Shown here: in pieces, positions 9,874-18,335 of the stretch | How positions within the stretch are numbered: the stretch's first letter is position 1 | How the letters are laid out: every line of letters begins with the position of its first letter | Assembly (NCBI GenBank): GCA_030527795.1 | Contig: JAUNAB010000001.1 | Location: forward strand, 134,856 to 198,855 | DNA length: 64,000 bases | From: Pasteurellaceae bacterium | GTDB lineage: Bacteria > Pseudomonadota > Gammaproteobacteria > Enterobacterales > Pasteurellaceae | Direction of reading: 5' to 3' | Program-made: the position numbers and the translations under genes | Notes under the pieces: model-generated | Told to the model about the DNA's origin: nothing | Databases searched by the model: none | The model's input: only the letters and a program-made list of their open reading frames with translations

Positions 9874-10461
9874 ATGCAAAATTTGAACGTAATTCATCCT
9901 TTATTTCATTATTTGCCTGAGCTTGGAGAGGAATTCCCAATTTTTGAGCAACGAATTAGTGCGTTGGCGCGGGGAATGCAGCTTGAATTAAATCATTACG
10001 AAATTGATCATCTTGCTTTGCGTGTAAATAATTTGCAAAGATCGAAAATTTGGCTGACAGCGTTCTTAAAGTGCGGTAAAATTCTGAGCGATAATATGGT
10101 CAATGGGCGAGTTATTTATTTAATTCAGTTAGTTGAACCATTAGTTTTTTTAGGGCAAAAGATTGATATTATTGAATTGCCTTTGCCTAAAAATAAACAA
10201 TATCCACAACAAACTTGGGAACATATTGAGGTGGTTATGCCATTTTTGCCGAATGAATCGACAGAGCAATGGCTACAACGCATCGAAAATCAATTTTTGT
10301 GGGGAGAATTATCATCTTTAGCAGTTAAAGTGAGTGTACCAAAGGTAGTGGGAGAATTATTTCCCAATCCGTCTGTTGCCGTAAGTTTAAAAGAGCAATC
10401 AAATAATCATACGACAATTAAAGTGCACCCATTTAATATAAAAAAAGTAATTGAGGTTTAG
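9874..10461 (+). CDS. yecM: YecM family protein (VOC-like fold)
   Basis: A 195-residue protein similar to E. coli YecM, whose fold belongs to the vicinal oxygen chelate group and is suspected to bind metal. Conserved stretches include HYEIDHLALRVNN near residues 48-60, which supplies a His, and the segment KIDIIELPLPKNKQY. The Glu and His residues are consistent with metal binding, but activity is unknown. An exact classical Hin USS, AAGTGCGGT, lies within the gene at 10068-10076. The lipoprotein gene downstream starts five bases past its stop. Confidence 0.85.
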   Translation: MQNLNVIHPLFHYLPELGEEFPIFEQRISALARGMQLELNHYEIDHLALRVNNLQRSKIWLTAFLKCGKILSDNMVNGRVIYLIQLVEPLVFLGQKIDIIELPLPKNKQYPQQTWEHIEVVMPFLPNESTEQWLQRIENQFLWGELSSLAVKVSVPKVVGELFPNPSVAVSLKEQSNNHTTIKVHPFNIKKVIEV

Positions 10462-10465
10462 CGAA

Positions 10466-10783
10466 ATGAAAAAAATTACCTTAGCATTAGCCATATTAAT
10501 GAGCTTAGGTTTAACAGCTTGTGCAAAGCAAGCGCAAGATAATTCTTATAAAGGTGAGATTTTGTTTAGCCAATATGAAGGCGATAACTTAAAATTAACT
10601 ATTCGTAAGAATAATTGTGAACGTAAAGATGGTGAAGTGGAAAGTGTCACTTTAACACATAATTATGATTCCAACTTACCTGTAGGTGCTTGTGTAAATG
10701 TATCTGATGATGGTAACGGTATGAAAAATGTTTCAAGAACCGTTTCAAGATCCTGGTTATCAAGAACTGGGGTTTCTCAATAA
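10466..10783 (+). CDS. Small lipoprotein, apparent Pcp/SlyB paralogue without the glycine zipper
   Basis: A 105-residue lipoprotein with signal MKKITLALAILMSLGLTAC, almost identical to that of the next gene in both protein and DNA. The mature part (LKLTIRKNN, then VTLTHNYDSNLPVGACVNV) aligns loosely with the C-terminal domain of the Pcp-like protein downstream (LELVIKKDD, VVVQKYDASFVKGARVRIV). It lacks the Gly-rich double membrane segment. It looks like a tandem duplicate that has lost or replaced the middle. The start at 10466 is preferred over 10451 because the signal peptide begins there. Function unknown; outer-membrane location inferred from the lipobox. Confidence 0.7.
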   Translation: MKKITLALAILMSLGLTACAKQAQDNSYKGEILFSQYEGDNLKLTIRKNNCERKDGEVESVTLTHNYDSNLPVGACVNVSDDGNGMKNVSRTVSRSWLSRTGVSQ

Positions 10784-10808
10784 TCACTTTTTAGAGGGTT
10801 AGTTTAGT

Positions 10809-11270
10809 ATGAAAAAAATCACATTAGCATTAGCCATTATTGTTAGCTTAGGTGTGACTGGTTGTGCAAATACAGACATTTATAGCGGTGATGTTTACAC
10901 GGGAGCTCAAGCTAAAGAAGCACGTTCAATTAGCTATGGGACAATCGTGTCGACAAGAGCAGTAAAAATTCAAGCAGATAACCAAGGTGTCATTGGTTCT
11001 GTTGGTGGTGGTGCGCTTGGTGGCATTGCTGGTTCGGCAATTGGCGGTGGTACAGGTCAAGCAATCGCAACAGCCATTGGTGCAATTGCTGGTGCTGTAG
11101 TTGGTAGCACAATTGAAGAAAAAGCAAGTCAAGTTAATGCTTTAGAACTTGTTATCAAAAAAGATGATGGCAAAGAAATTGTCGTTGTACAAAAATATGA
11201 TGCAAGCTTTGTTAAAGGCGCAAGAGTCCGTATTGTTGGCGGTTCAACGCTGAATGTGTCAGTACTATAA
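10809..11270 (+). CDS. pcp: Outer membrane lipoprotein Pcp/SlyB (glycine zipper family)
   Basis: A 153-residue lipoprotein with signal MKKITLALAIIVSLGVTGC, lipidated at Cys19. Residues about 63-103 form the glycine-zipper double helix (GSVGGGALGGIAGSAIGGG and AIATAIGAIAGAVVG) diagnostic of the SlyB/Pcp family. A small C-terminal beta domain follows. In Haemophilus this is the 15 kDa peptidoglycan-associated lipoprotein; in enterobacteria SlyB stabilises the outer membrane under stress. It starts 25 bases after the short paralogue, so the two probably share a transcript that ends in the terminator at 11287-11316. Confidence 0.92.
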   Translation: MKKITLALAIIVSLGVTGCANTDIYSGDVYTGAQAKEARSISYGTIVSTRAVKIQADNQGVIGSVGGGALGGIAGSAIGGGTGQAIATAIGAIAGAVVGSTIEEKASQVNALELVIKKDDGKEIVVVQKYDASFVKGARVRIVGGSTLNVSVL

Positions 11271-11286
11271 CTAATCTAGAAATAAG

Positions 11287-11316
11287 AAAATCCTTTGAGA
11301 TGTCAAAGGGTTTTTT
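11287..11316 (+). terminator. Terminator of the pcp transcript
   Basis: Arms around TCCTTTGA and TCAAAGGG (11287-11298 and 11303-11314) with a 4-base loop and a T run. It lies between convergent pcp and the SemiSWEET gene. Confidence 0.8.
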
Positions 11317-11327
11317 ATTTTTTCAAA

Positions 11328-11603
11328 TTATGATACTTTGTGCAAATAAGAATATTTAATTTTATAAATTAAAATAATAGCCGAGAAAAGTAGCGATACG
11401 CCATTAGCAGCGAGTAGCGGATAATTTTGTAGAATCACAGCATAAACTAGCCACAAAATAATCCCTGTTACTTGCATAATGTACATTCCAATGGAAATTG
11501 ATGAGGTATCTTTGGTGATGATGATTTTTATTGCTTGTGGTAAGAAAGCGAGAGTAGTTAATGGACCTACGATAAAACCTAAAATATCAATTAATTCAAT
11601 CAT
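11328..11603 (-). CDS. SemiSWEET-type sugar transporter
   Basis: A 91-residue protein with three hydrophobic helices, the size of bacterial SemiSWEETs, which act as dimers in facilitated sugar movement across the inner membrane. The first helix carries the PQ-loop motif LTTLAFLPQAIK (about residues 16-27), followed by DTSSIS and later the conserved Trp of IILWLVYAV. The family-typical arrangement is complete. It is a single gene downstream of pta and separated from it by a USS hairpin. The substrate cannot be told from sequence. Confidence 0.88.
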   Translation of the reverse strand: MIELIDILGFIVGPLTTLAFLPQAIKIIITKDTSSISIGMYIMQVTGIILWLVYAVILQNYPLLAANGVSLLFSAIILIYKIKYSYLHKVS

Positions 11604-11713
11604 TTTTACTCCTATGATTTACTGACATTGGCGATATTATAGCAGAAATTCATAAAAATGAAAAATTGAGGGATTTATTGCAAATGTTAATGGGCAAAAT
11701 TGACATAAAAAAA

Positions 11714-11751
11714 GACCGCGGTTTTGTGCTTATTTCAGCAAAACCGCGGTC
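11714..11751 (-). terminator. Inverted USS pair, terminator of pta
   Basis: Arms GACCGCGGTTTT (11714-11725) and AAAACCGCGGTC (11740-11751) are perfect complements with a 14-base loop. On the minus strand the hairpin is followed by seven T, as expected for the end of the ackA-pta transcript. Confidence 0.85.
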
Positions 11752-11768
11752 AAATTTTTTGCTAAATT

Positions 11769-13907
11769 TTATTGTGTTGCTTGAATTGCAGTTAACGCAA
11801 TGGTGTACACAATATCATCAACTAATGCACCGCGTGATAAATCATTCACAGGTTTACGCATACCTTGTAGCATTGGTCCAATAGACACAAGATCCGCTGA
11901 GCGTTGTACCGCTTTATAAGTGGTATTACCTGTATTGAGATCAGGGAATACGAATACCGTTGCTTTCCCTGCTACTGGTGAATTTGGTGCTTTAGAACGT
12001 GCTACGTCTTCCATTACTGCTGCATCATATTGTAATGGACCGTCAATAAGTAAGTCTGGGCGTTTTTCTTTTGCAATGCGAGTCGCTTCTTTGACTTTTT
12101 CCACGTCAGCACCTGATCCTGATGTACCAGTTGAGTAAGAAATCATTGCGACTTTTGGAGCAATACCAAAGGCTTTAGCTGAATCGGCAGATTGAATAGC
12201 GATTTCGGCTAATTGTTCTGCGGTTGGATCAGGGTTCACTGCACAGTCACCGTAAACTAACACTTGATCAGGCAATAACATAAAGAAAATGGATGAAACA
12301 ATTGAACTACCTGGTGCAGTTTTAATAATTTGCATTGGCGGACGAATAGTATTCGCTGTGGTGTGAACTGCACCAGAAACTAAGCCATCCACTTCATTGG
12401 CTTCTAACATCATTGTGCCAAGAACAACCGTATCTTCTAGCATTTCACGTGCAGATTCTTCTGTTACCCCTTTCGCTTTACGCAATTCAACAAGACGTGC
12501 AACGTAATTTTCACGCACGTTGGCAGGATCAATAATGGTGATGCCTTTACCCAAGGTGACGCCCTGTGCTTCAGCAACGCGTTTTACTGCATCAGGCGAA
12601 GCTAATAAGACACATTCTGCAATACCACGTTCAGCACAAAGTACGGCAGCTTTAATGGTACGCGGTTCGTCCCCTTCAGGTAACACAATGCGTTTGCCTG
12701 CTTGACGAGCCAATTCCGTTAATTGGAAACGGAATGCTGGCGGCGATAATCGGCGTAAACGAGAAGATACCGCGGCCAAATTATCAATTAAATCGCTATT
12801 GAATTGTTGAGCGGTATATTGCTTAATATTTTCAATGCGTTCTTTATCATCAACAGGCACTTCAAGGTTGAAACTTTGCAAACTTAATGCAGTTTGCCAC
12901 GTGTTCCCTTCAATGCGGAAAATTGGCAAGCCTGTGCTTTCAAAACTGTGTGCACATAATTTTTTAATATCCGAATCAATTTTGTAGCCACCTGTTAATA
13001 AAATCCCACCAAGTTTAATGCCATTTGCCGAGGCTAATGCAGCAGCAACCAAAACATCAGGGCGATCGGCAGAAGTAACGAGTAAGTTTCCTGCACGGAA
13101 ATGTTCAACCATATTTGGTAAGGTACGCGCACAGAAAGTAATGCCTTTGATACGGCGTTTCGCCATTTCCCCTTCGTTTATAATGGCTGCACCAAGGTGT
13201 TTCACTAAGTCAACCACACGAGTCGCGATTAATTCTGATGACCAAGGGATACAAGCTAAGATTTTAATTGGGCTATTTTCAAATAAACGATAAACTTCGC
13301 TGATTTGGTTATGGCTATGCTGGTAAGAATCAAAAATTTCGGTTAAATCAGGGCGAGTGCGACCTGATTCATCAACAGGTGCATTAAATTTATTGATCAC
13401 AACACCGAGTAGATTTGGATTATTTTTGCCTCCAAAAGACGCCGCAGCTGCTTCAACACGTTCTTTTAATTGTGCTGGGGTTTCTGTTGCAGGTGCAGAA
13501 ACTAAAATAATTTCTGCATCAAGGGCTTGTGCAATTTCGTAGTTAATGCTACTTGCGTAAGCATTTTTGCGGGTTGGGATTAACCCTTCAACAATGATGA
13601 TTTCATTATTTTTGCTAAGTTGTTGATGTTGTTCTACAATTTTTTCTAATAATACATCAGTTTGATTTTGCCCAATCAGATTTTCTGCAACACTGAGCAT
13701 AAAAGGCTCGGTGGTTTCAAGATTTGTGCTAGTACGGATAATTGACGTTGAACGGTCTAATTTGTCTTCACCGCTACTTGGCTGTGAGATCGGTTTCATA
13801 AAACCAATTTTGGCACCTTTTTGTTCAAGGGCGCGAATTAAACCTAAAGTAACGCTAGTTAAACCCACACCAGCACTAATAGGAATAAGAATAATTGTTC
13901 TAGACAT
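11769..13907 (-). CDS. pta: Phosphate acetyltransferase
   Basis: Pta interconverts acetyl-CoA and acetyl phosphate, the overflow route shared with AckA. The 712-residue protein is the long enterobacterial type. It has an N-terminal P-loop-like domain ([20 protein letters not shown]), a DRTGG domain around 220-330, and a C-terminal PTA_PTB catalytic domain beginning near 385 ([17 protein letters not shown]). The frame could start at 13940, but the Met at 13907 (MSRTIILIP) fits the family. It follows ackA on the minus strand, with a terminator-like hairpin in the 69-base gap. Confidence 0.96.
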   Translation of the reverse strand: MSRTIILIPISAGVGLTSVTLGLIRALEQKGAKIGFMKPISQPSSGEDKLDRSTSIIRTSTNLETTEPFMLSVAENLIGQNQTDVLLEKIVEQHQQLSKNNEIIIVEGLIPTRKNAYASSINYEIAQALDAEIILVSAPATETPAQLKERVEAAAASFGGKNNPNLLGVVINKFNAPVDESGRTRPDLTEIFDSYQHSHNQISEVYRLFENSPIKILACIPWSSELIATRVVDLVKHLGAAIINEGEMAKRRIKGITFCARTLPNMVEHFRAGNLLVTSADRPDVLVAAALASANGIKLGGILLTGGYKIDSDIKKLCAHSFESTGLPIFRIEGNTWQTALSLQSFNLEVPVDDKERIENIKQYTAQQFNSDLIDNLAAVSSRLRRLSPPAFRFQLTELARQAGKRIVLPEGDEPRTIKAAVLCAERGIAECVLLASPDAVKRVAEAQGVTLGKGITIIDPANVRENYVARLVELRKAKGVTEESAREMLEDTVVLGTMMLEANEVDGLVSGAVHTTANTIRPPMQIIKTAPGSSIVSSIFFMLLPDQVLVYGDCAVNPDPTAEQLAEIAIQSADSAKAFGIAPKVAMISYSTGTSGSGADVEKVKEATRIAKEKRPDLLIDGPLQYDAAVMEDVARSKAPNSPVAGKATVFVFPDLNTGNTTYKAVQRSADLVSIGPMLQGMRKPVNDLSRGALVDDIVYTIALTAIQATQ

Positions 13908-13937
13908 AATATTTTCCAAATATTGACGAATAAAAAA

Positions 13938-13967
13938 CAAACTGCCGAAAATTATTTCGGCAGTTTG
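13938..13967 (-). terminator. Terminator-like hairpin between ackA and pta
   Basis: Perfect 13-base arms CAAACTGCCGAAA (13938-13950) and TTTCGGCAGTTTG (13955-13967) around a 4-base loop. On the minus strand the stem is followed by TTTTTTA, so it has the form of an intrinsic terminator inside the ackA-pta operon. It could lower pta relative to ackA, or protect the 3' end of an ackA-only message. Confidence 0.75.
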
Positions 13968-13976
13968 CGGTTTAAA

Positions 13977-15173
13977 TTAAATGCATAAACGCGCGGTATC
14001 TTGCGCAATTACGAGTTCTTCATTGGTTGGAATAACAATCGCAAGTGGCGTACCATCTTTAGTAATTGCACCGTCTTTACCAAAACGTGCAGCCAAGTTT
14101 TTGTCATTATCAATGTTATAGCCAAATAATTTTAAGTGGTTTAAGGTGATTTCACGCACGTGTGCTGAATTTTCACCAATACCGCCAGTGAAGACAATCG
14201 CATCTAAACGTTCACCGATAACTGCCATATAAGAACCAATGTATTTCGCTAAACGATAGCAGAATACATCAAGTGCACGTTTTGCAGGCTCTTCGGTGTC
14301 GTAATTATCTTCCGCATAACGACAGTCGCTTGTGACTTCCGTTAAACCTAAAAGACCCGATTTTTTCACTAAGGTTTCTTCAATTTCAGCAACGGACATC
14401 CCTAGTGTGTTGTGCATATAGAAAATAATGGCAGGATCTAAATCGCCTGAGCGTGTTCCCATCACTAAGCCTTCTAATGGAGTAAAGCCCATTGAAGTAT
14501 CAATACATTCACCGTGACGGATAGCCGCAACAGATGCACCATTGCCTAAATGACAAGTGATTACATTCACTTTATCTTCCGCAACGCCAACGATTTTTGC
14601 TGCTTCACGACTGACGAAATAGTGGCTTGTACCGTGCATACCATAACGACGTACACCGTGTTCTTTATACATTGCATAAGGAATAGCATAAAGGAATGCT
14701 TCTTCTGGCATAGTTTGATGGAATGCGGTATCAAATACGGCAACATTTTTATCTTTTAAGTGAGGGAAAGCTTTGAATGCTTCTTCAATACCGATTAAGT
14801 GAGCAGGGTTATGCAATGGTGCAAACTCAGCAGCATCTTTGATACCTTGTAATACATCTTTATCAATGATAACTGATTTGGTATATTTTTCGCCACCGTG
14901 TACAACGCGGTGCCCGATTGCAGCAATACTTTGTTTTAATTCATCATTTAATAAGTTAGAAACGATGAAGTTTAACGCTTCGCTGTGTGCCGCCCCAGCA
15001 CCTAATTCCGCATTGCCTTTTTCACCATTTAATTTCCATTTAATGCGTGCATCTGCTAAATGGAACGCTTCTGCTAAGCCTGATAATTTTTCATCGCCCG
15101 TAATCGGATCGAGAATGGCAAATTTTAGTGATGAGCTACCGCAATTTAGGATTAGAACTAATTTTTGTGACAT
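13977..15173 (-). CDS. ackA: Acetate kinase
   Basis: AckA converts acetyl phosphate and ADP to acetate and ATP. The 398-residue protein has the N-terminal ASKHA motif [14 protein letters not shown] (residues 6-19), [10 protein letters not shown] near 88, [11 protein letters not shown] near 208, and the C-terminal FTGGIGENS near 329, all in the family order. It is the first gene of ackA-pta. A hairpin in its leader (15206-15225) is noted separately. Confidence 0.97.
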   Translation of the reverse strand: MSQKLVLILNCGSSSLKFAILDPITGDEKLSGLAEAFHLADARIKWKLNGEKGNAELGAGAAHSEALNFIVSNLLNDELKQSIAAIGHRVVHGGEKYTKSVIIDKDVLQGIKDAAEFAPLHNPAHLIGIEEAFKAFPHLKDKNVAVFDTAFHQTMPEEAFLYAIPYAMYKEHGVRRYGMHGTSHYFVSREAAKIVGVAEDKVNVITCHLGNGASVAAIRHGECIDTSMGFTPLEGLVMGTRSGDLDPAIIFYMHNTLGMSVAEIEETLVKKSGLLGLTEVTSDCRYAEDNYDTEEPAKRALDVFCYRLAKYIGSYMAVIGERLDAIVFTGGIGENSAHVREITLNHLKLFGYNIDNDKNLAARFGKDGAITKDGTPLAIVIPTNEELVIAQDTARLCI

Positions 15174-15653
15174 AGATAACCTATTTTTTCGTAATGTTAA
15201 AGGGGATTCGTTTGAAGAAACGAATAGCTTATAGAGTCAATACTTGTTATAGGATACACTTTTTACGACTAAAAATAAATTTATCAATGTAAAAAAATCG
15301 CGTTTTTTCACAAAAATTTTTGAAAATTTCAACAAATTTTATTGTATTAAGATCACGACTTCTCATAAAAAATGGATTGCCTAAAAATCAACGTAATTTT
15401 TGACCGCGGTATGATGGATCTATTTGCTTACATGAATAAGAAAATCGTTAGAGCTAGGTCAAAAAAGACAGCAAATTGATAGATGAGATAACATAAGAAA
15501 TCTATAAATAATGTAAAGTTTGTAAAGAATATGCAAATTTCGCTTGGATATTAGTCGGTTAAATGTAATGGATGAACTTTTAGGACGGTTTTAGAGTATT
15601 ATAAACGCATAAAAAATCTTATGCTATTATTTTAATTTTAAGGATCATTTCAA
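15174..15653. other. 480-base intergenic region between divergent ackA and aqpZ
   Basis: No open frame of convincing composition was seen. The region is very AT-rich. It holds an 8-bp hairpin (ATTCGTTT-GAAG-AAACGAAT, 15206-15225) in the presumed ackA leader, a single USS (TTTTTGACCGCGGT, 15397-15410), and presumably the promoters of both flanking genes. I could not place these promoters with confidence. AAGGATCATTTCAA before 15654 supplies the aqpZ ribosome binding site. Confidence 0.6.
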
Positions 15654-16346
15654 ATGAAAAAATATTTTGCAGAATTTTTCGGAACATTCTGGCTTGTCTT
15701 TGGTGGTTGAGGTAGTGCGGTATTAGCTGCAGGCATTCCTGATCTCGGTATTGGTTATATGGGCGTATCGCTTGCCTTTGGTTTAACGGTATTAACGATG
15801 GCGTATGCAGTAGGGCATATTTCAGGCGGACATTTTAACCCTGCTGTATCAATTGGATTAATGGTTGGCGGTCGTTTTAGCTCAAAAGAACTTTTTCCTT
15901 ATATCATTTCACAAGTAGCGGGTGGTATCGTTGCTGCAGCTGTTCTTTACGTGATTGCATCGGGTGCAGCAAATTTTGACGTCACTGCTGGTTTTGCGAG
16001 CAATGGTTATGGCGAACATTCTCCACACGGTTATAGCCTTGTAGCGGCGTTAGTCATTGAAATCGTTTTAACCGCGTTCTTCTTAATGATTATTATGGGT
16101 GCAACGGATAAACGTGCGCCAGCAGGTTTTGCACCGATTGCTATTGGATTAGCTTTAACTTTAATCCATTTAATCAGCATTCCTGTAACTAACACGTCAG
16201 TTAACCCTGTACGTTCTACTGCGGTTGCGATTTTCCAAGGTAGCTGGGCGATTGAGCAGCTTTGGTTATTCTGGGTTGCCCCAATTATTGGTGGTATCAT
16301 CGGTGGTGTGGATTACAAAGCATTGTTCTCTAACGAAGACAAATAA
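15654..16346 (+). pseudogene. aqpZ: Aquaporin Z with in-frame TGA at codon 19
   Basis: The frame from the ATG at 15654 encodes a full-length AqpZ water channel of about 230 residues, with one TGA at 15708-15710. The sequence before it is MKKYFAEFFGTFWLVFGG and after it [10 protein letters not shown]; the family has Cys at the missing position ([11 protein letters not shown] in E. coli). A TGT/TGC to TGA change therefore explains it. The rest of the frame is intact, with both NPA boxes (HFNPAVSIG, and SVNPVRS in altered form) and GGHF/NTSVNP regions. AAGGA precedes the ATG. A restart at 15759 would lose most of helix 1. It could be a recent null allele, a read-through gene or a base-call error. 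Confidence 0.88.
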
Positions 16347-16362
16347 GCTCACTAAAAGCAAA

Positions 16363-16393
16363 AAAATGCAACGGATTTCCGTTGCATTTTTTT
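16363..16393 (+). terminator. Terminator after aqpZ
   Basis: Perfect arms AAAATGCAACGG (16363-16374) and CCGTTGCATTTT (16379-16390), loop ATTT, then T. It is the start of the first ~65 bp direct repeat copy. Confidence 0.85.
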
Positions 16394-16428
16394 ATTTGAA
16401 AAACGATAAAATTTTTGACCGCAGTTTT
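16363..16428 (+). repeat. Direct repeat, copy 1 (terminator plus degenerate USS)
   Basis: This 66-base stretch is repeated at 17015-17079 with about six differences. It contains a complete terminator hairpin, the shared middle ATTTGAAAAACGATAAAA, and a USS-like end TTTTTGACCGCAGTTTT. The two copies flank the elaA pseudogene. Confidence 0.85.
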
Positions 16429-16504
16429 GTATAATAAAACGATAGTGATAATTTAGAGTATTAATCTCTAAGCCATATATTTTAAGCCTATTGGAGAATT
16501 TAGG

Positions 16505-16936
16505 ATGTGGAGTATTAAGCATTTTTCATAGTTAACAATTGATGAACTTTTCCTTATTTATGAAGCTCGTATAAATGTATTTGTGGTTGAGCAACATTGC
16601 CCTTATGCCGATATATCTAGTTTAGACAAAATAGCTATTCATATATTTAAAATAGAGCAGGGACAAATACAGGCGTATTGTCGCCTTATCCCAGAAACCC
16701 ATAAAATAAAATTAGGGCGAGTTTTGGTTAATGAAGCATATCGGCAATTAGGTTTAGGGCGACAAATTGTTGATAAAGCACTAGATTATTGTCAGGAAAA
16801 CTATCCTAATCTTCCTATTTTTGCCCAAGCCCAAGCGTATTTAGAGAATTTTTATATGACATTTGGGTTTAAAGCAATCTTTGAGGGCTATTTAGAAGAT
16901 AACATTCCCCATATTGATATGCTAAAAGAAGCGTAA
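16505..16936 (+). pseudogene. elaA: ElaA-like GNAT acetyltransferase with in-frame TAG at codon 9
   Basis: Reading from the ATG at 16505 gives MWSIKHFS, a TAG at 16529-16531, then LTIDELFLIYEARINVFVVEQ and the whole remaining ElaA-type domain. The hallmark FVVEQHCPYADIS is at about residues 25-37, the acetyl-CoA loop VNEAYRQLGLGRQIVDKAL at about 78-96, and the end IPHIDMLKEA. E. coli ElaA has the same order and length (about 150). A CAG/GAG/AAG to TAG change would explain the stop. The longest uninterrupted reading starts at a GTG at 16583, lacks the first strand and helix, and has no good ribosome site. The substrate of ElaA is unknown. Confidence 0.82.
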
Positions 16937-17014
16937 TTTGTGAGATTAAAAATGAGTTATTCCTATTTTTAAGACAGCTTCATGAAAGAATTAGTCATAG
17001 AGATTCAAAGAAAT

Positions 17015-17079
17015 AAAATGCAACGGATTCCCGTTGCATTTTTTATTTGAAAAACGATAAAAATTTTGACTTCGGTTTT
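17015..17079 (+). repeat. Direct repeat, copy 2 (bidirectional terminator)
   Basis: Second copy of the element at 16363-16428. The hairpin AAAATGCAACGG-ATTC-CCGTTGCATTTT is intact, and the final USS has decayed further (GACTTCGGTTTT). It ends exactly at the stop codon of sohB, so it probably terminates both elaA and sohB transcripts. Confidence 0.85.
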
Positions 17080-18135
17080 TTACAGGAGTTGGTGGTCGTT
17101 ACGTTTTAACCATTTCAGCAGTAAATTATCCGCACTTTCTTCCGCTTGTTTACTGAGCTTTTGCGTTAAAGATTTTTTGATAATGTATTTCACATTGATC
17201 ACCCGTTTTTCTTGCAACGCGTGCAGAATAACATCATCGCTGGTGCCAATTTCATCAACTAAATGTAGATCTAAGGCTTGCTGACCAAACCAATGTTCGC
17301 CAGTGGCGACTTGATCAAGATCAAGCTGAGAGCGGTGTTGGCTGACAAAATTTTTAAATAGTTGATGGGTTTCTTCTAATTCTTGTTGGAATTTTTGTTT
17401 TCCTTTTTCCGTATTTTCACCTAATAGGGTAACGGTGCGTTTAAATTCGCCCGCAGTCATTACGTCTACATCCACATCGTGTTTTTTCAATAAGCGATGG
17501 ATATTTGGCACTTGTGCAACCACGCCGATAGAACCAATGATCGCGAAAGGGGCGCTGATAATTTTATCTGCAACACAAGCCATCATATAACCGCCACTGG
17601 CAGCGACTTTATCAATTACAACGGTCAGTTTAATGCCTTTTTGTTTTAGACGAGCTAATTGAGATGCTGCTAATCCGTAGCCGTGAACCACACCGCCAGG
17701 GCTTTCTAAACGTAACAAAACTTCATCTTCAGGCTTGGCTACGGCTAAAATCGCGTTGAGTTCTTGGCTCAAGGCAGCAGTTTGTGATGCCATAATATCG
17801 CCTTTAAAATCAATTACATATAAGCTAGGCTTGCTCGTTTCAGTAATCGCTTCGCCTTTCTTTAAACGCATTTTTTCTTGCTTAGATTTGGCTTTTTCCG
17901 CTTTTTTCTCCGCTTTATGTTGAGCTTTCAGTTCTTCTTCACTTAAATGAAAATCATGCAATTTCTGAACATTTTCTTCATATTGTTCACTTAAATCCGT
18001 GAGTTGTAATTCGCCTTGGTTAGACTTGCGTTGCTTTAATACTGCGATAAGAGCAACGATTGCCGCGATGGCTAATAAAATCGTCAGTAGTTCTAAAATA
18101 AAAATGCCATAGCCGACTAAAAGTTCAGACCACAT
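17080..18135 (-). CDS. sohB: Inner membrane serine protease SohB
   Basis: A 351-residue member of peptidase family S49. An N-terminal membrane helix (about residues 8-33) is followed by a charged Lys/Glu-rich linker (70-95) and the protease domain. The Ser of VAASGGYMMACVAD is at residue 180 and the general-base Lys of AGEFKRTVTLLGEN at 232, as in the SohB/SppA Ser-Lys dyad. The active site faces the periplasm in this family. The frame extends to 18234, but MWSELLVGYG at 18135, preceded by GGGAG, matches the E. coli start. A USS sits upstream near 18223. Confidence 0.95.
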   Translation of the reverse strand: MWSELLVGYGIFILELLTILLAIAAIVALIAVLKQRKSNQGELQLTDLSEQYEENVQKLHDFHLSEEELKAQHKAEKKAEKAKSKQEKMRLKKGEAITETSKPSLYVIDFKGDIMASQTAALSQELNAILAVAKPEDEVLLRLESPGGVVHGYGLAASQLARLKQKGIKLTVVIDKVAASGGYMMACVADKIISAPFAIIGSIGVVAQVPNIHRLLKKHDVDVDVMTAGEFKRTVTLLGENTEKGKQKFQQELEETHQLFKNFVSQHRSQLDLDQVATGEHWFGQQALDLHLVDEIGTSDDVILHALQEKRVINVKYIIKKSLTQKLSKQAEESADNLLLKWLKRNDHQLL

Positions 18136-18277
18136 TAGGTTTTCTCCCTGAGTAATAATTTGAAAATGAGTGATTATAATAGCCTGAATTTCATTGATTT
18201 TAAAATAAATTTCAGCTGAGGTTACCGCGGTCAAAATTTCGTTTAATTTTTAAATAAGAGAAAATAGCGAAATTTAC

Positions 18278-18311
18278 TTGACAATAATGCGTTGTACTAG
18301 TTTAATAGTGC
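18278..18311 (+). promoter_or_regulatory. trp promoter with overlapping TrpR operator
   Basis: TTGACA (18278-18283), a 17-base spacer and TTTAAT (18301-18306) form a near-consensus sigma70 promoter. Overlapping the -10 is GTACTAGTTTAATAGTGC (18294-18311), which matches the palindromic trp operator GTACTAGTTAACTAGTAC at 15 of 18 positions. TrpR bound with tryptophan would cover the -10 and start site. Transcription would begin near 18313, about 23 bases before the trpE ATG, leaving no space for a leader peptide or attenuator. Confidence 0.85.
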
Positions 18312-18335
18312 AAAATGTAAATTAAGGAATTGATT

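Noticed and set aside
15708-15750. Selenocysteine insertion at the aqpZ TGA
   Set aside because: The best local hairpins downstream (CAGG-CATT-CCTG, or TGCGG with CTGCA) are only 4-5 bp, badly placed or lack G at the head of the loop. A selenocysteine in a water-channel helix also has no evident role. A point mutation or base-call error is simpler.
18312-18335. trp leader peptide attenuator
   Set aside because: The distance from the predicted start to trpE is about 23 bases, with no Trp-codon-rich small frame and no alternative hairpins.
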